Positions 34,868 through 44,178 of a stretch of 64,000 nucleotides of DNA are shown piece by piece. Origin of the DNA: Virgibacillus_F sp049310925 (GTDB taxonomy: Bacteria > Bacillota > Bacilli > Bacillales > Amphibacillaceae); assembly GCF_049310925.1 (NCBI RefSeq), contig NZ_JBMERP010000002.1, positions 108,141-172,140 on the forward strand, given 5' to 3'. Both the position numbers and the translations under genes were made by a program. Numbering within the stretch: position 1 is the stretch's first letter; each line of letters begins with the position of its first letter. The notes beneath the pieces are model-generated. The model had not been told where the DNA came from and did no database searches. It saw only the letters and a list, made by a program, of their open reading frames with translations.

Positions 34868-35977
34868 GTGAGCAGTCAGTTGTTTGACGCGATTGATTAT
34901 TTAGAAAAAGAAAAAGGTATTAACAAAGAAGTGTTACTAGAAGCTCTTGAAGCTGCATTGATTTCGGCTTATAAGAAGAACTTTAAATCTGCTTCGAACG
35001 TTCGTGTTGATTTGGATGAAAAGGCCGGAACAATGCGTGTGTTCTCTAGAAAAGTAGTTGTAGAAGTAGCCGAAGATGTTCAAGAGCAAATCTCACTAGA
35101 AGAGGCTAAACAAATTAATCCCAATTATGAATTGGAAGATATTATTGAGCTTGAAGTAACACCGAAGGATTTTGGAAGGATAGCCGCACAAGCCGCAAAG
35201 CAGGTTGTTACACAACGCGTAAGAGAAGCTGAACGTGGTGTGATTTTTAGCGAGTATGCTGATCGCGAAGAGGACGTCATGACTGGGATTATTCAACGTC
35301 TTGACCCACGTTTTGTATATGTTAATCTGGGTAAAGTTGAAGCTAAACTCCCAGAAGCTGAACAAATGTCCGTTGAAAACTACAATGTTCATGACCGTTT
35401 AAAAGTATTTGTTACCAAGGTGGAAAATACTAGTAAAGGGCCACAAATCTATATTTCTAGATCACACCCTGGTTTACTCAAACGCCTGTTTGAAATGGAA
35501 GTACCAGAGATATATGATGGCACTGTGGAAATTAAATCTGTTGCTCGTGAAGCAGGAGACCGATCCAAAATTTCTGTTTATGCCAGTGATCCAGAGATCG
35601 ATCCTGTTGGTTCCTGTGTAGGTCAAAGAGGACAACGTGTGCAAGCAATTGTAAACGAACTAAAAGGTGAGAAAATTGATGTGGTTGAATGGTCAGAAGA
35701 TCCTGTTGAATATGTATCAAATGCATTAAGTCCTTCCAAAGTAGTTGAAGTTCTTGTTAATGAAGAGGCAAAGTCTACGACAGTAATTGTACCTGATTAT
35801 CAATTATCACTTGCGATCGGAAAACGCGGACAAAATGCACGTTTAGCTGCAAAACTTACTGGTTGGAAGATTGATATTAAAAGTGAATCTGAAGCACTCG
35901 AAAGTGGTTTATTGAGCAGTTCAACTGAAGAGAGCAGCACTTATTCTGACGATGACAATGAAGACCTGTTTGAATAA
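34868..35977 (+). CDS. nusA: Transcription termination/antitermination factor NusA
   Basis: RNA polymerase elongation factor that enhances pausing and intrinsic termination. N-terminal RNAP-binding domain (about 1-125), S1 domain (about 135-200; VMTGIIQRLDPRFVYVNLGKVEA), then KH1 and KH2 (DPVGSCVGQRGQRVQAI; LAIGKRGQNARLAAKL). A 20-residue acidic Ser/Asp tail ends it. At 369 aa it lacks the C-terminal acidic repeats of E. coli NusA, as in Firmicutes. GTG start, SD AAAGGGGG. Confidence 0.97.
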   Translation: MSSQLFDAIDYLEKEKGINKEVLLEALEAALISAYKKNFKSASNVRVDLDEKAGTMRVFSRKVVVEVAEDVQEQISLEEAKQINPNYELEDIIELEVTPKDFGRIAAQAAKQVVTQRVREAERGVIFSEYADREEDVMTGIIQRLDPRFVYVNLGKVEAKLPEAEQMSVENYNVHDRLKVFVTKVENTSKGPQIYISRSHPGLLKRLFEMEVPEIYDGTVEIKSVAREAGDRSKISVYASDPEIDPVGSCVGQRGQRVQAIVNELKGEKIDVVEWSEDPVEYVSNALSPSKVVEVLVNEEAKSTTVIVPDYQLSLAIGKRGQNARLAAKLTGWKIDIKSESEALESGLLSSSTEESSTYSDDDNEDLFE

Positions 35978-35990
35978 GGAGGATGTCTAA

Positions 35991-36272
35991 ATGGGACAGA
36001 CAAGAAAGATACCTCAAAGAAAATGTATAGTAACGAATGAAATGAAACCAAAAAAAGAGTTGATTCGAATTGTCCGCAACAAAGATGGAGAGGTCTTTGT
36101 AGATGAAACCGGGAAGAAAAATGGTCGTGGTGCTTATTTATCAAGAGAGTTAACTGTGATAGAAAAAGCCGAAAAAAATAATGTGCTAAATCGTCATTTA
36201 AATACCCAGGTAGAAGAATCTATTTTTGACGAACTGCGGCAGTTAATTTCAGGAAAGAAAAATGAAAAATAA
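35991..36272 (+). CDS. rnpM: RNase P modulator RnpM (YlxR)
   Basis: Small basic RNA-binding protein of the YlxR/DUF448 family, reported to bind RNase P RNA and modulate its activity in B. subtilis. Motifs RKCIVTNEMKPKKELIRIVR and GRGAYLSRE are visible in 93 aa. SD AAGGAGG. Its 3' end overlaps ylxQ by 11 bases, so the two are likely translated together. Confidence 0.92.
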   Translation: MGQTRKIPQRKCIVTNEMKPKKELIRIVRNKDGEVFVDETGKKNGRGAYLSRELTVIEKAEKNNVLNRHLNTQVEESIFDELRQLISGKKNEK

Positions 36273-36561
36273 TTATTTGAATATGGTCGGTCTCGCTTAC
36301 AGAGCAAGAAAATGTTCGCTTGGAGAAGAAGTAGTAAAAGATATAAAAAAGAAAAGAGCAAAACTTGTTTTACTAGCGAATGATACAGGACCACAAACAA
36401 CAAAAAAAATAACGGATAAATGTAAGACCTATGAAATACCTTTACGAGTAGTTGATGACAAAGAAACACTGTCAAACTCTATTGGTAAATCAGAAAGAGT
36501 AGCAATTGCAATTTTAGATGCAGGTTTTGCGGATAAGATAAAGTCGTTACTCGATAATTAA
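36262..36561 (+). CDS. ylxQ: L7Ae-family K-turn RNA-binding protein YlxQ
   Basis: A 99-aa L7Ae/L30e/S12e/Gadd45-type protein that binds kink-turn RNA; in B. subtilis it is an accessory, non-essential protein (also named RplGA). Visible features are VGLAYRARKCSLGEE, VLLANDTGPQTTKKI and the C-terminal strand VAIAILDAGFA. Overlaps rnpM at its start and precedes infB by 16 bases. Confidence 0.88.
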   Translation: MKNNYLNMVGLAYRARKCSLGEEVVKDIKKKRAKLVLLANDTGPQTTKKITDKCKTYEIPLRVVDDKETLSNSIGKSERVAIAILDAGFADKIKSLLDN

Positions 36562-36577
36562 ATTCGGGGGTGAACGT

Positions 36578-38680
36578 ATGACTAAAATGCGCGTATATGA
36601 ATATGCTAAAAAGCAAAATACGACAAGCAAGGATGTCATTCAAAAATTAAAGGAGTTAGATGCAGAAGTGTCTAACCACATGTCTACTATTTCAGATAAT
36701 CTAATAGGGAAATTAGATGATAAATTTAAAACTAAAGAAAAAACAAATCCTGTTTCACCAAATAAGAAAACAGAGAATAAATCTGTGAAAAAGCCAGAAA
36801 ATAAAGGTAAGCCATCATATAACCAGTCAAATCAAAAGAGCAACCAATTTCAACAAAATAAACAACGTCACAAAAAAGGTAATACGAATAAAAACGTTCA
36901 AAAGCAACAACCTGTTGTTAAAGAAATTCCTAAAGAAATTAAATACAGCGATACGTTGAATGTTAGTGAACTTGCTCAAAAGTTAAACAAAAAAGAAGTT
37001 GAAATCATTAAAAAGTTAATGGGTCTTGGAGTAATGGCTACCAAAAATCAGGATCTTGATGATGACACAGTAGAACTACTATGTGAAGGTTTTGGTGTTG
37101 CTGTTAAAAAGGAAATCATTTTGGCAGATACTGATTTCGACAAGTACAAACAAGAAGATAACAAGGATGATTTAATTGAGCGTCCTGCAGTAGTGACAAT
37201 CATGGGACATGTAGACCACGGTAAAACTACGCTATTAGATTCCATCCGTCACACAAAGGTAACAGAAGGTGAAGCAGGTGGTATAACGCAGCATATTGGT
37301 GCTTATCAAGTAGAAAATGAAGGAAAAAAAGTTACATTTTTAGATACCCCTGGGCATGCTGCATTTACAAGTATGCGCTCTAGAGGTGCACAAGTAACCG
37401 ATATAGCTGTTTTAGTTGTTGCAGCTGATGACGGTGTAATGCCACAAACTGTTGAAGCAATTAACCATGCAAAAGCTGCAGAAGTTCCAATTATAATTGC
37501 TGTAAACAAAATGGATAAAGAAGGGGCAAACCCTGATCGCGTTATGCAGGAATTAACAGAGTATGAACTGGTTCCAGAGGACTGGGGCGGAGACACTATT
37601 TTTGTTCAACTATCTGCTGTTAATAGAGAAGGTATTGACAATCTGTTAGAGATGATTTTACTTGTTTCTGAAGTAGAAGAACTAAAGGCTAATCCTAAAT
37701 TGAATGCAATGGGTACCGTTATTGATGCGCAACTTGATAAAGGTAGAGGCTCAGTAGCAACATTGCTTGTTCAAAATGGAACATTGCGTGTAGGGGATTC
37801 TATTGTTGTTGGTAACACGTTTGGTCGAATTCGTGCTATGGTAAATGATCTTGGTAAAAGGGTTGATGAAGCTGGACCTTCAACTCCTGTTGAGGTAACA
37901 GGTTTGAACGATGTTCCACAGGCAGGAGACCAATTTCTTGTATTTGAAGACGAGAAAAAGTCACGTCAAATTGGTGAAGCGCGTCAACAGAAACATATCC
38001 AGGAAAACCGTGGAGGACAAACGAAAGTTAGTTTAGACGACTTGTTCGAACAAATTAAGCAAGGTCAAATGAAAGAGATAAATATTATAATTAAATCTGA
38101 TGTTCAAGGGTCCTCAGAAGCATTGGCAGCCTCACTTCAAAAAATAGAGGTAGAAGGTGTGAAGATTAAAATCATTCATACTGGTGTTGGTGCAATTACA
38201 GAATCCGATATCATTTTGGCATCAGCATCAAATGCAATTGTTATTGGGTTTAATGTGCGACCAGACGTAAATGCTAAGAAGACTGCTGAATCCGAAAAGG
38301 TAGATGTGCGTTTGCATCGTGTAATTTATAATGCAATTGAAGAAGTGGAATCTGCAATGAAGGGTATGCTAGACCCTGAGTACGAAGAGAAAATTGTAGG
38401 TCAGGCTGAAGTACGTGAAATTTTCAAAGTATCAAAAATTGGAACAATCGCTGGTAGTTACGTAACTGAAGGTAAGATCACACGTAATTCAGGAGTTCGT
38501 GTAATTCGTGATGGTGTTGTTCAATTTGAAGGCGAACTGGATACCTTAAAGCGTTTTAAAGATGACGCTAAGGAAGTTGCAAAAGGTTACGAGTGTGGTA
38601 TTACAATTACAAACTTTAACGATATTAAAGAAGGCGATGTAGTTGAAGCATATATCATGCAAGAAATAGAACGTAAATGA
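36578..38680 (+). CDS. infB: Translation initiation factor IF-2
   Basis: GTPase that brings fMet-tRNA to the 30S subunit and promotes subunit joining. An IF2-N domain (about 1-50) and a Lys/Asn/Gln-rich linker precede a second IF2-N domain (about 125-175). The G domain follows (GHVDHGKTTLLDS at about 208; DTPGHAAFTSMRSRG; NKMDKEG), then domains II, III and the tRNA-binding IV. The 700 aa are typical for bacilli. The stop overlaps ylxP (ATGA). Confidence 0.97.
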   Translation: MTKMRVYEYAKKQNTTSKDVIQKLKELDAEVSNHMSTISDNLIGKLDDKFKTKEKTNPVSPNKKTENKSVKKPENKGKPSYNQSNQKSNQFQQNKQRHKKGNTNKNVQKQQPVVKEIPKEIKYSDTLNVSELAQKLNKKEVEIIKKLMGLGVMATKNQDLDDDTVELLCEGFGVAVKKEIILADTDFDKYKQEDNKDDLIERPAVVTIMGHVDHGKTTLLDSIRHTKVTEGEAGGITQHIGAYQVENEGKKVTFLDTPGHAAFTSMRSRGAQVTDIAVLVVAADDGVMPQTVEAINHAKAAEVPIIIAVNKMDKEGANPDRVMQELTEYELVPEDWGGDTIFVQLSAVNREGIDNLLEMILLVSEVEELKANPKLNAMGTVIDAQLDKGRGSVATLLVQNGTLRVGDSIVVGNTFGRIRAMVNDLGKRVDEAGPSTPVEVTGLNDVPQAGDQFLVFEDEKKSRQIGEARQQKHIQENRGGQTKVSLDDLFEQIKQGQMKEINIIIKSDVQGSSEALAASLQKIEVEGVKIKIIHTGVGAITESDIILASASNAIVIGFNVRPDVNAKKTAESEKVDVRLHRVIYNAIEEVESAMKGMLDPEYEEKIVGQAEVREIFKVSKIGTIAGSYVTEGKITRNSGVRVIRDGVVQFEGELDTLKRFKDDAKEVAKGYECGITITNFNDIKEGDVVEAYIMQEIERK

Positions 38681-38955
38681 TCCTAGTTGCGGAAGTGGAG
38701 TGTATACTTTATAACACGCATTCGTTGAAAGATAAGCGCTCTGTATTAAAAAGAATCATGAATAAATTGAGAAAAGACTTTAACATAGCTATTACAGAAC
38801 TTGATTATCATGATTTATGGCAACGTACAAAATTTGGAATTGTAACTATTTCAACAAGTCATACACATGCAGAGCAAATTATTCATGAAGTATTTAGAGT
38901 AATTGATGAATACTCAGAATTGGAACGAACCATTACGCAAGTAGAAAGAATATAA
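38677..38955 (+). CDS. ylxP: DUF503 protein YlxP
   Basis: A 92-aa conserved protein of unknown function found between infB and rbfA in many Firmicutes. Characteristic sequence: HSLKDKRSVLKRIMNKLRKDFN and ITELDYHDLWQRTKFGIVTIS. No membrane segment. Its start overlaps the infB stop. Position suggests a ribosome-related role, which is inference. Confidence 0.88.
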   Translation: MILVAEVECILYNTHSLKDKRSVLKRIMNKLRKDFNIAITELDYHDLWQRTKFGIVTISTSHTHAEQIIHEVFRVIDEYSELERTITQVERI

Positions 38956-39026
38956 TTTAGTAAAGATTGATAAGAAATGTTGTTTAACGTTTTTAGAATG
39001 ACGTTACAACTTAAGAGGTGATTGTC

Positions 39027-39371
39027 ATGAGTGAAGTTCGTGCAAATCGAGTTGCGGAACAAATGAAAAAAGAGCTCGGTGAAATTATGACTCGTAAACT
39101 TAAAGATCCGCGTGTTGGTTTTGTTACCGTTACGGATGTTGAAGTTACAGGGGATCTACAACAAGCTAAGATTTTCATTTCCGTGTTGGGAGACGAAAAA
39201 CAAAAACATGAAACACTAGTTGGACTTGCAAAAGCAAAAGGATTTATTCGATCTGAAATTGGTCAAAGAATTCGCTTACGCAAAACACCGGAGCTTGTAT
39301 TTGAATTTGATGAGGCATTAGAATATGGTAACCGTATTGAAGTTATTTTACGTGATTTGAACAAAAAATAG
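39027..39371 (+). CDS. rbfA: 30S ribosome-binding factor RbfA
   Basis: Assists late 16S rRNA maturation and cold adaptation. KH-like fold with RANRVAEQMKKELGEIMTRKLKDPR at the N-terminus, then TVTDVEVTGDLQQAKIFISV and LRKTPELVFEFDEALEYG. ATG at 39027 has SD AGAGGTGA; an upstream ATT-rich extension from 39018 is not needed. 114 aa. Confidence 0.95.
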   Translation: MSEVRANRVAEQMKKELGEIMTRKLKDPRVGFVTVTDVEVTGDLQQAKIFISVLGDEKQKHETLVGLAKAKGFIRSEIGQRIRLRKTPELVFEFDEALEYGNRIEVILRDLNKK

Positions 39372-39386
39372 CTAGTAACAAAGTGG

Positions 39387-39428
39387 AAAATCTGACGTCT
39401 ATGATACAAGTAGGGTCAGATTTTTCCT
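39387..39428 (+). terminator. Terminator-like hairpin between rbfA and truB
   Basis: AAAATCTGAC (39387-39396) pairs with GTCAGATTTT (39415-39424), 18-base loop, then T and CC. The U-tract is part of the stem, so it is a weak terminator or attenuator that could lower expression of truB and ribF. Confidence 0.5.
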
Positions 39429-39451
39429 TGTATAGCAAGGAGGCAGATTCA

Positions 39452-40345
39452 ATGAATGGCATCTTACCATTATGGAAGCCTGCAGGAATGACGTCGCACG
39501 ACTGTGTATCAAGAATCAGGAAGCTATTTGGTACAAAGAAAGTTGGACATACCGGTACACTGGATCCTCAGGTAGAGGGAGTTCTTCCCATCTGTATAGG
39601 ACAAGCTACGAAAATTGTTCCTTTTTTAACAGATACTAAAAAAGTCTACATAGCAGAGCTCTCCTTGGGTACTTCAACAGATACAGAGGATGCTGAAGGT
39701 GAAATTATCGCAAAAAAAGAGGTTCAGCATGTACCTTCATCAGAGGAAATTGAAAAAGTCCTAGGCGAATTTAGGGGTAAAATCATTCAGGTCCCACCAA
39801 TGTATTCTGCAGTAAAGGTAAATGGCAAAAAATTATATGAATATGCTCGTGCAAATGAAAAAGTAGACCGTCCAAAAAGAGAAGTGAATATTCATCACTT
39901 ACAACTTTTAGAAACAGATGAGAATAAATTCAAGTTGAAAGTAGTTTGTTCGAAAGGTACATATATTAGAACACTTTGTGTTGATATTGGTAAGGCGTTA
40001 GGGTATCCAGCACATATGTCAGGACTGCTTAGAACGGAAACTGGTTCCTTCACAGAAGAAGACACTGTTAGTTTTAAACAAATAGAGGAAAAAGCAGATT
40101 CACAACAACAATCTGAACTACTTTTTCCGATAATTAGGGGACTATTACATTTAGATCATTATTCAGTTGATGATGAAACATCTAAAAAAGTTCTTTTTGG
40201 GCAAAAATTAACAAAACCTGTGATAAACTTAAGTACAGACCAATTTGTTATTTTATATCAGGGGGAAGTACTAGCTATCTACCAAACGCATCCCGAAAAG
40301 TTAAATCAAATTAAACCAGTTCGTGTTTTTTCTTTAAAAGATTAA
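39452..40345 (+). CDS. truB: tRNA pseudouridine-55 synthase TruB
   Basis: Makes pseudouridine 55 in the T-loop of tRNAs. The catalytic aspartate is in GHTGTLDPQVEGVLPICIG, preceded by LPLWKPAGMTSHDCV; KGTYIRTLCVDIG is the conserved tRNA-contacting block. The ATG at 39452 has AAGGAGG; the frame is open upstream through the hairpin at 39387, but those codons lack an SD. 297 aa. Confidence 0.95.
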   Translation: MNGILPLWKPAGMTSHDCVSRIRKLFGTKKVGHTGTLDPQVEGVLPICIGQATKIVPFLTDTKKVYIAELSLGTSTDTEDAEGEIIAKKEVQHVPSSEEIEKVLGEFRGKIIQVPPMYSAVKVNGKKLYEYARANEKVDRPKREVNIHHLQLLETDENKFKLKVVCSKGTYIRTLCVDIGKALGYPAHMSGLLRTETGSFTEEDTVSFKQIEEKADSQQQSELLFPIIRGLLHLDHYSVDDETSKKVLFGQKLTKPVINLSTDQFVILYQGEVLAIYQTHPEKLNQIKPVRVFSLKD

Positions 40346-40363
40346 AAAGTGCAGGTGAAAAAA

Positions 40364-41302
40364 ATGAGAACTATTGAATTAATATATCCACATACATTAA
40401 TACTAGAAGAGCTGCCTAAGACAGTTGCGGCAATTGGTTTTTTCGATGGCATTCATAAAGGTCATCAAGAAGTAATTAATACTGCCGTATCAAAAGCAAA
40501 GGAATCGTCGATGGAGAGTGCAGTTATTACATTTCATCCACATCCGTCAGTTGTATTGAAAAAGGAAACTGAACATGTACAATATATTACGCCAATAAGG
40601 GAAAAGCAGGAAATCCTGCAGCAAATGGACGTTGATCGATTGTATATCATAAATTTCTCGAAAAAACTTTCTTCTTTAAGTCCTCAGGAATTTATCGATC
40701 ATTTCATTCTGGGGTTAAACATCAAGCATCTCGTGGCTGGATTTGACTTTTCATACGGACACAAGGGCAAAGGAAACATGAATAATATCAATTCGTATAC
40801 AAGAGGTAAATTTGATTGCACAACTATTAATAAAGTTGAGCTTGATAATGAAAAGGTTAGCTCAACAAAGATCCGTTCCCTGTTAGTAAAAGGGAACGTC
40901 GAAAAAGTAAATGAATACCTTGGAAGAAAATTATCCGTCCATGGAACAGTTGTTGAAGGTGATAAACGAGGAAGAACTATTGGATTTCCTACTGCAAACC
41001 TAGAAATAAACGATGACACATTGTTACCAAAAATTGGTGTTTATGCTGTGAAGGCCTTATATAAAGGTGAGGTTTATGAAGCAATGGCCAATCTCGGTGT
41101 TAAACCTACGTTTCAACCAAATGAAACTAAACCAAAAGTAGAAGTGAACATTTTTGATTACTCCAATGATTTGTATGGTGAAGAATTACAAATTGAATGG
41201 TGTACTTTCATTCGCGATGAAAAAAAATTCAATGGCGTAAACGAACTCGTAGAACAAATCAAATCGGATGAACTAGAGATCCGTCGCTACTTTTCCTCGT
41301 AA
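40364..41302 (+). CDS. ribF: Bifunctional riboflavin kinase / FAD synthetase RibF
   Basis: Phosphorylates riboflavin to FMN and adenylylates FMN to FAD. N-terminal nucleotidyltransferase domain with IGFFDGIHKGHQEVI (the HxGH-like motif) and GFDFSYGHKGKGN; C-terminal flavokinase domain with GRTIGFPTANLEI and GVYAVKA. ATG at 40364 has SD GCAGGTGA, preferred over the GTG at 40349. 312 aa. Often named ribC in B. subtilis. Confidence 0.95.
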   Translation: MRTIELIYPHTLILEELPKTVAAIGFFDGIHKGHQEVINTAVSKAKESSMESAVITFHPHPSVVLKKETEHVQYITPIREKQEILQQMDVDRLYIINFSKKLSSLSPQEFIDHFILGLNIKHLVAGFDFSYGHKGKGNMNNINSYTRGKFDCTTINKVELDNEKVSSTKIRSLLVKGNVEKVNEYLGRKLSVHGTVVEGDKRGRTIGFPTANLEINDDTLLPKIGVYAVKALYKGEVYEAMANLGVKPTFQPNETKPKVEVNIFDYSNDLYGEELQIEWCTFIRDEKKFNGVNELVEQIKSDELEIRRYFSS

Positions 41303-41329
41303 GGTAATTTAATACAAATATGTTATATT

Positions 41330-41450
41330 ACTTGCAATTTCGCTCAATTAGTTGTACGCTTAACATCGTAAAACCATTGCTTGGCAAAACGAAACTCCGA
41401 CGTTTGCTAGGGAATTGGGGCTATGAAACTAATAATAGGAGGTGAGCCTA
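41330..41450 (+). promoter_or_regulatory. rpsO leader with probable S15-responsive structure
   Basis: Between ribF and rpsO an untranslated leader carries GGCAAAACG (41383-41391) able to pair with CGTTTGCT (41401-41408), then GGGAATTGGGGC. Ribosomal protein S15 autoregulates rpsO through leader RNA in Geobacillus and other bacteria; this segment looks like the Bacillaceae form to me, from memory. I do not see an unambiguous SigA promoter. Confidence 0.45.
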
Positions 41451-41720
41451 ATGGCTATCACAAAAGAACGTAAGAATGAAATCATTAATGAATATAAGGT
41501 TCATGAAAATGATACAGGATCACCAGAAGTACAAATCGCTGTACTTACTGCTGAAATCACAACGTTAAATGAACATTTACGTACACACAAGAAAGATCAT
41601 CATTCACGTCGTGGTCTTTTGAAAATGGTTGGTAAGCGTCGTAATTTGCTTAATTATTTGCGTAATAATGATGTTACACGTTATCGCGAACTAATTCAAA
41701 GACTTGGATTACGTCGATAA
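41451..41720 (+). CDS. rpsO: 30S ribosomal protein S15
   Basis: Primary binder of the central domain of 16S rRNA. The 89-aa sequence contains DTGSPEVQIAVLTAEITTLNEHL, then HKKDHHSRRGLLKMVGKRRNLLNYL. ATG at 41451 lies seven bases after the AGGAGGTGA SD; the TTG/ATG further upstream precede or overlap that SD. Precedes pnp as in most bacteria. Confidence 0.97.
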   Translation: MAITKERKNEIINEYKVHENDTGSPEVQIAVLTAEITTLNEHLRTHKKDHHSRRGLLKMVGKRRNLLNYLRNNDVTRYRELIQRLGLRR

Positions 41721-41726
41721 GTTTTT

Positions 41727-41755
41727 AAAAAGCGGGAGAAATCCTGCTTTTTTTA
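41727..41755 (+). terminator. Intrinsic terminator after rpsO
   Basis: AAAAAGCGGGA (41727-41737) pairs with TCCTGCTTTTT (41742-41752) around GAAA, one G-U pair, with the T-run continuing. Confidence 0.82.
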
Positions 41756-41760
41756 ATATT

Positions 41761-41915
41761 CAATTGTCTAGCTTCAGTACCTAGTGACTGGGATTTTCTT
41801 CTCTGTTCTTCAATTCATAAATAAGTTGAGAGTGAAAAGTAGAGCCCTTTTATCTTACCTTGATCTTGAACGGATTAGTGCATTCATATGTGCTTACGCT
41901 TTTCTTATTTACATA
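41761..41915 (+). repeat. Degenerate copy of a Bacillaceae intergenic repeat
   Basis: The segment opens with TTGTCTAGCTTCAGTACCTA and closes with GTGCTTACGCTTTTCTTA. These ends match, from memory, a repeat widespread between genes of Bacillus-related genomes (GTCTAGCTCCAGCGCCTAG at one end, GCGCTTNCGCTTTTCTTA at the other). The centre has decayed and keeps no long stem. It fills most of the 251-base rpsO-pnp gap; the remaining bases hold only a TTTTATCGATAAAA palindrome. Confidence 0.6.
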
Positions 41916-41971
41916 CGAGGGTTTTATCGATAAAATAAACATAGTAGCTTTTGAAAGGAGTACTCAATCTA

Positions 41972-44083
41972 ATGGTAGAAAAAAAATTATTCTCCACTGA
42001 AATTGCTGGTAACAAATTTACAGTAGAAATTGGAGAACTTGCAAAACAAGCAAATGGAGCTTGCATGATTCAATACGGTGACACATCTGTGTTAACTGCT
42101 GCAACAGCATCAAAGAAGCCAAAAGATTTACCCTTTTTTCCATTAACTGTTAATTACGAAGAGCGCTTATATGCAGTAGGAAAAATACCTGGTGGATTTA
42201 TAAAACGTGAAGGTCGTCCAAGTGAAAAGGCAATTCTTGCATCACGTTTGATTGACCGACCAATTCGTCCTTTGTTTCCGGATGGATTTAGAAATGAAGT
42301 TCAGGTTATCAGTACTGTAATGAGTGTTGATCAGGACTGTACATCAGAGATGGCAGCGATGATAGGTTCTTCTATTGCACTATCTATTTCTGATATCCCA
42401 TTCAGCGGTCCTATCGCTGGTGTTGTAGTTGGACAAGTTGATGGTCAGTTTGTCATCAATCCAACTAGAGAGCAACAAGAAAAAAGTGATATTGAACTGA
42501 CTGTTGCAGGGACAAAAGATGCAATTAATATGGTTGAAGCAGGAGCAGATGAAGTTTCTGAAGAAGTAATGCTTGAAGCAATTATGTTTGGACATGAAGA
42601 AATTAAGCGTCTTGTTGCGTTCCAGGAAGAAATTATTGCTGTTGTTTCTAAAGAAAAAACAGATGTTACATTGTTTCAATTAGATCAGGACTTACTTAGT
42701 AAAATTGAAAGTGAATCAAAGGAAAAATTAGTTAAGGCAATTCAAGTTTTTGAAAAACATTCGCGTGAACAAGCAATTGAAGAAGTAAAAACTGAGGTTC
42801 TTGAAGTATATGAAAACGAAGAGGATAGTGTTATTAAACAAGTAAAGTCCATCCTTGATAAAATGGTAAAGGATGAGGTACGTCGTTTGATTACAAAAGA
42901 AAAGATTCGTCCTGATGGTCGTAAACCAGATGAAATCCGCCCATTAACATCTAGAATTGGTGTATTGCCAAGAACACATGGTTCTGGTCTCTTTACCCGT
43001 GGACAAACCCAAGCACTAAGTGTATGTACATTAGGAGCATTGGGTGACGTTCAAATTCTTGATGGTTTGGATTTAGAGGAATCAAAAAGATTTATGCATC
43101 ACTATAATTTCCCTCAGTATAGTGTGGGAGAAACAGGACCGTTACGTGGACCTGGACGTCGTGAGATTGGTCATGGTGCCTTAGGAGAGCGTGCTCTTGA
43201 AAAAGTTATGCCTTCAGACACTGACTTTCCTTATACAATTAGACTTGTATCAGAGGTCTTAGAATCAAATGGCTCAACCTCGCAAGCAAGTATCTGCGCG
43301 AGTACGTTAGCATTGATGCATGCAGGTGTTCCGATTAAAGCACCAGTTGCTGGTATTGCTATGGGATTAGTTAAATCTGGTGATGACTATACAATCTTAA
43401 CGGATATTCAAGGTATGGAAGATGCTTTGGGTGATATGGACTTTAAAGTTGCTGGTACAAGCAAGGGAGTAACAGCATTACAAATGGATATCAAAATTGA
43501 TGGTCTATCAAGAGAAATATTAGAAGAAGCTTTAACGCAGGCTAAACAAGGAAGACAGCATATTTTAGACCACATGCTTGAAACGATTGAACAGCCTAAG
43601 ACAGAGCTTTCTGAGTATGCACCTAAGATTCTCACCATGTCTATTAAGCCCGATAAAATCCGTGCTGTTATTGGACCAAGCGGGAAGCAAATCAACAAGA
43701 TTATTGAAGAAACAGGAGTAAAAATAGATATTGAACAAGATGGCAGTGTATTTATTTCTTCCATTGATTCTTCAATGAATGAGAAAGCTAAGAAGATTAT
43801 AGAAGATCTAGTACGTGAGGTCGAGGTTGGTCATTTATATCTAGGTACAGTTAAACGTATCGAAAAGTTTGGTGCTTTTGTTGAAATCTTCAAAGGGAAA
43901 GATGGTTTAGTTCATATTTCCGAGCTTGCAGAAGAACGGACAAACAAAGTGGAAGATGTAGTTTCCATAGGTGATGAAATTATGGTTAAGGTTAAAGAAG
44001 TTGATAATCAGGGAAGAGTTAATCTTTCTAGAAAAGCTGTAATTACCGAAGAAAAAGAAAAAAATGAAAAATCAAGATCATAA
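41972..44083 (+). CDS. pnp: Polyribonucleotide nucleotidyltransferase (PNPase)
   Basis: Phosphorolytic 3'-5' exoribonuclease of the mRNA decay machinery. Two RNase PH-like domains (PFFPLTVNYEERLYAVGKIP; RTHGSGLFTRGQTQALSV) flank a helical domain; the C-terminus has a KH (IGPSGKQINKIIEETGV) and an S1 domain (LGTVKRIEKFGAFVEIFKGK). ATG at 41972, with SD AAAGGAG upstream, gives 703 aa; the upstream in-frame codons overlap the SD. Confidence 0.97.
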   Translation: MVEKKLFSTEIAGNKFTVEIGELAKQANGACMIQYGDTSVLTAATASKKPKDLPFFPLTVNYEERLYAVGKIPGGFIKREGRPSEKAILASRLIDRPIRPLFPDGFRNEVQVISTVMSVDQDCTSEMAAMIGSSIALSISDIPFSGPIAGVVVGQVDGQFVINPTREQQEKSDIELTVAGTKDAINMVEAGADEVSEEVMLEAIMFGHEEIKRLVAFQEEIIAVVSKEKTDVTLFQLDQDLLSKIESESKEKLVKAIQVFEKHSREQAIEEVKTEVLEVYENEEDSVIKQVKSILDKMVKDEVRRLITKEKIRPDGRKPDEIRPLTSRIGVLPRTHGSGLFTRGQTQALSVCTLGALGDVQILDGLDLEESKRFMHHYNFPQYSVGETGPLRGPGRREIGHGALGERALEKVMPSDTDFPYTIRLVSEVLESNGSTSQASICASTLALMHAGVPIKAPVAGIAMGLVKSGDDYTILTDIQGMEDALGDMDFKVAGTSKGVTALQMDIKIDGLSREILEEALTQAKQGRQHILDHMLETIEQPKTELSEYAPKILTMSIKPDKIRAVIGPSGKQINKIIEETGVKIDIEQDGSVFISSIDSSMNEKAKKIIEDLVREVEVGHLYLGTVKRIEKFGAFVEIFKGKDGLVHISELAEERTNKVEDVVSIGDEIMVKVKEVDNQGRVNLSRKAVITEEKEKNEKSRS

Positions 44084-44102
44084 TAGAATTTATGGAACTG
44101 CA

Positions 44103-44130
44103 AAGAGACTGGAAATCCAGTTTCTTTTTT
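44103..44130 (+). terminator. Intrinsic terminator after pnp
   Basis: AGAGACTGG pairs with CCAGTTTCT around AAAT (44104-44125), one G-U pair, followed by a T-run. Confidence 0.85.
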
Positions 44131-44178
44131 ATTTTGGCTTTTTTTATGGTTGGTGTGTTTGTCACAAATCCTATAAAC

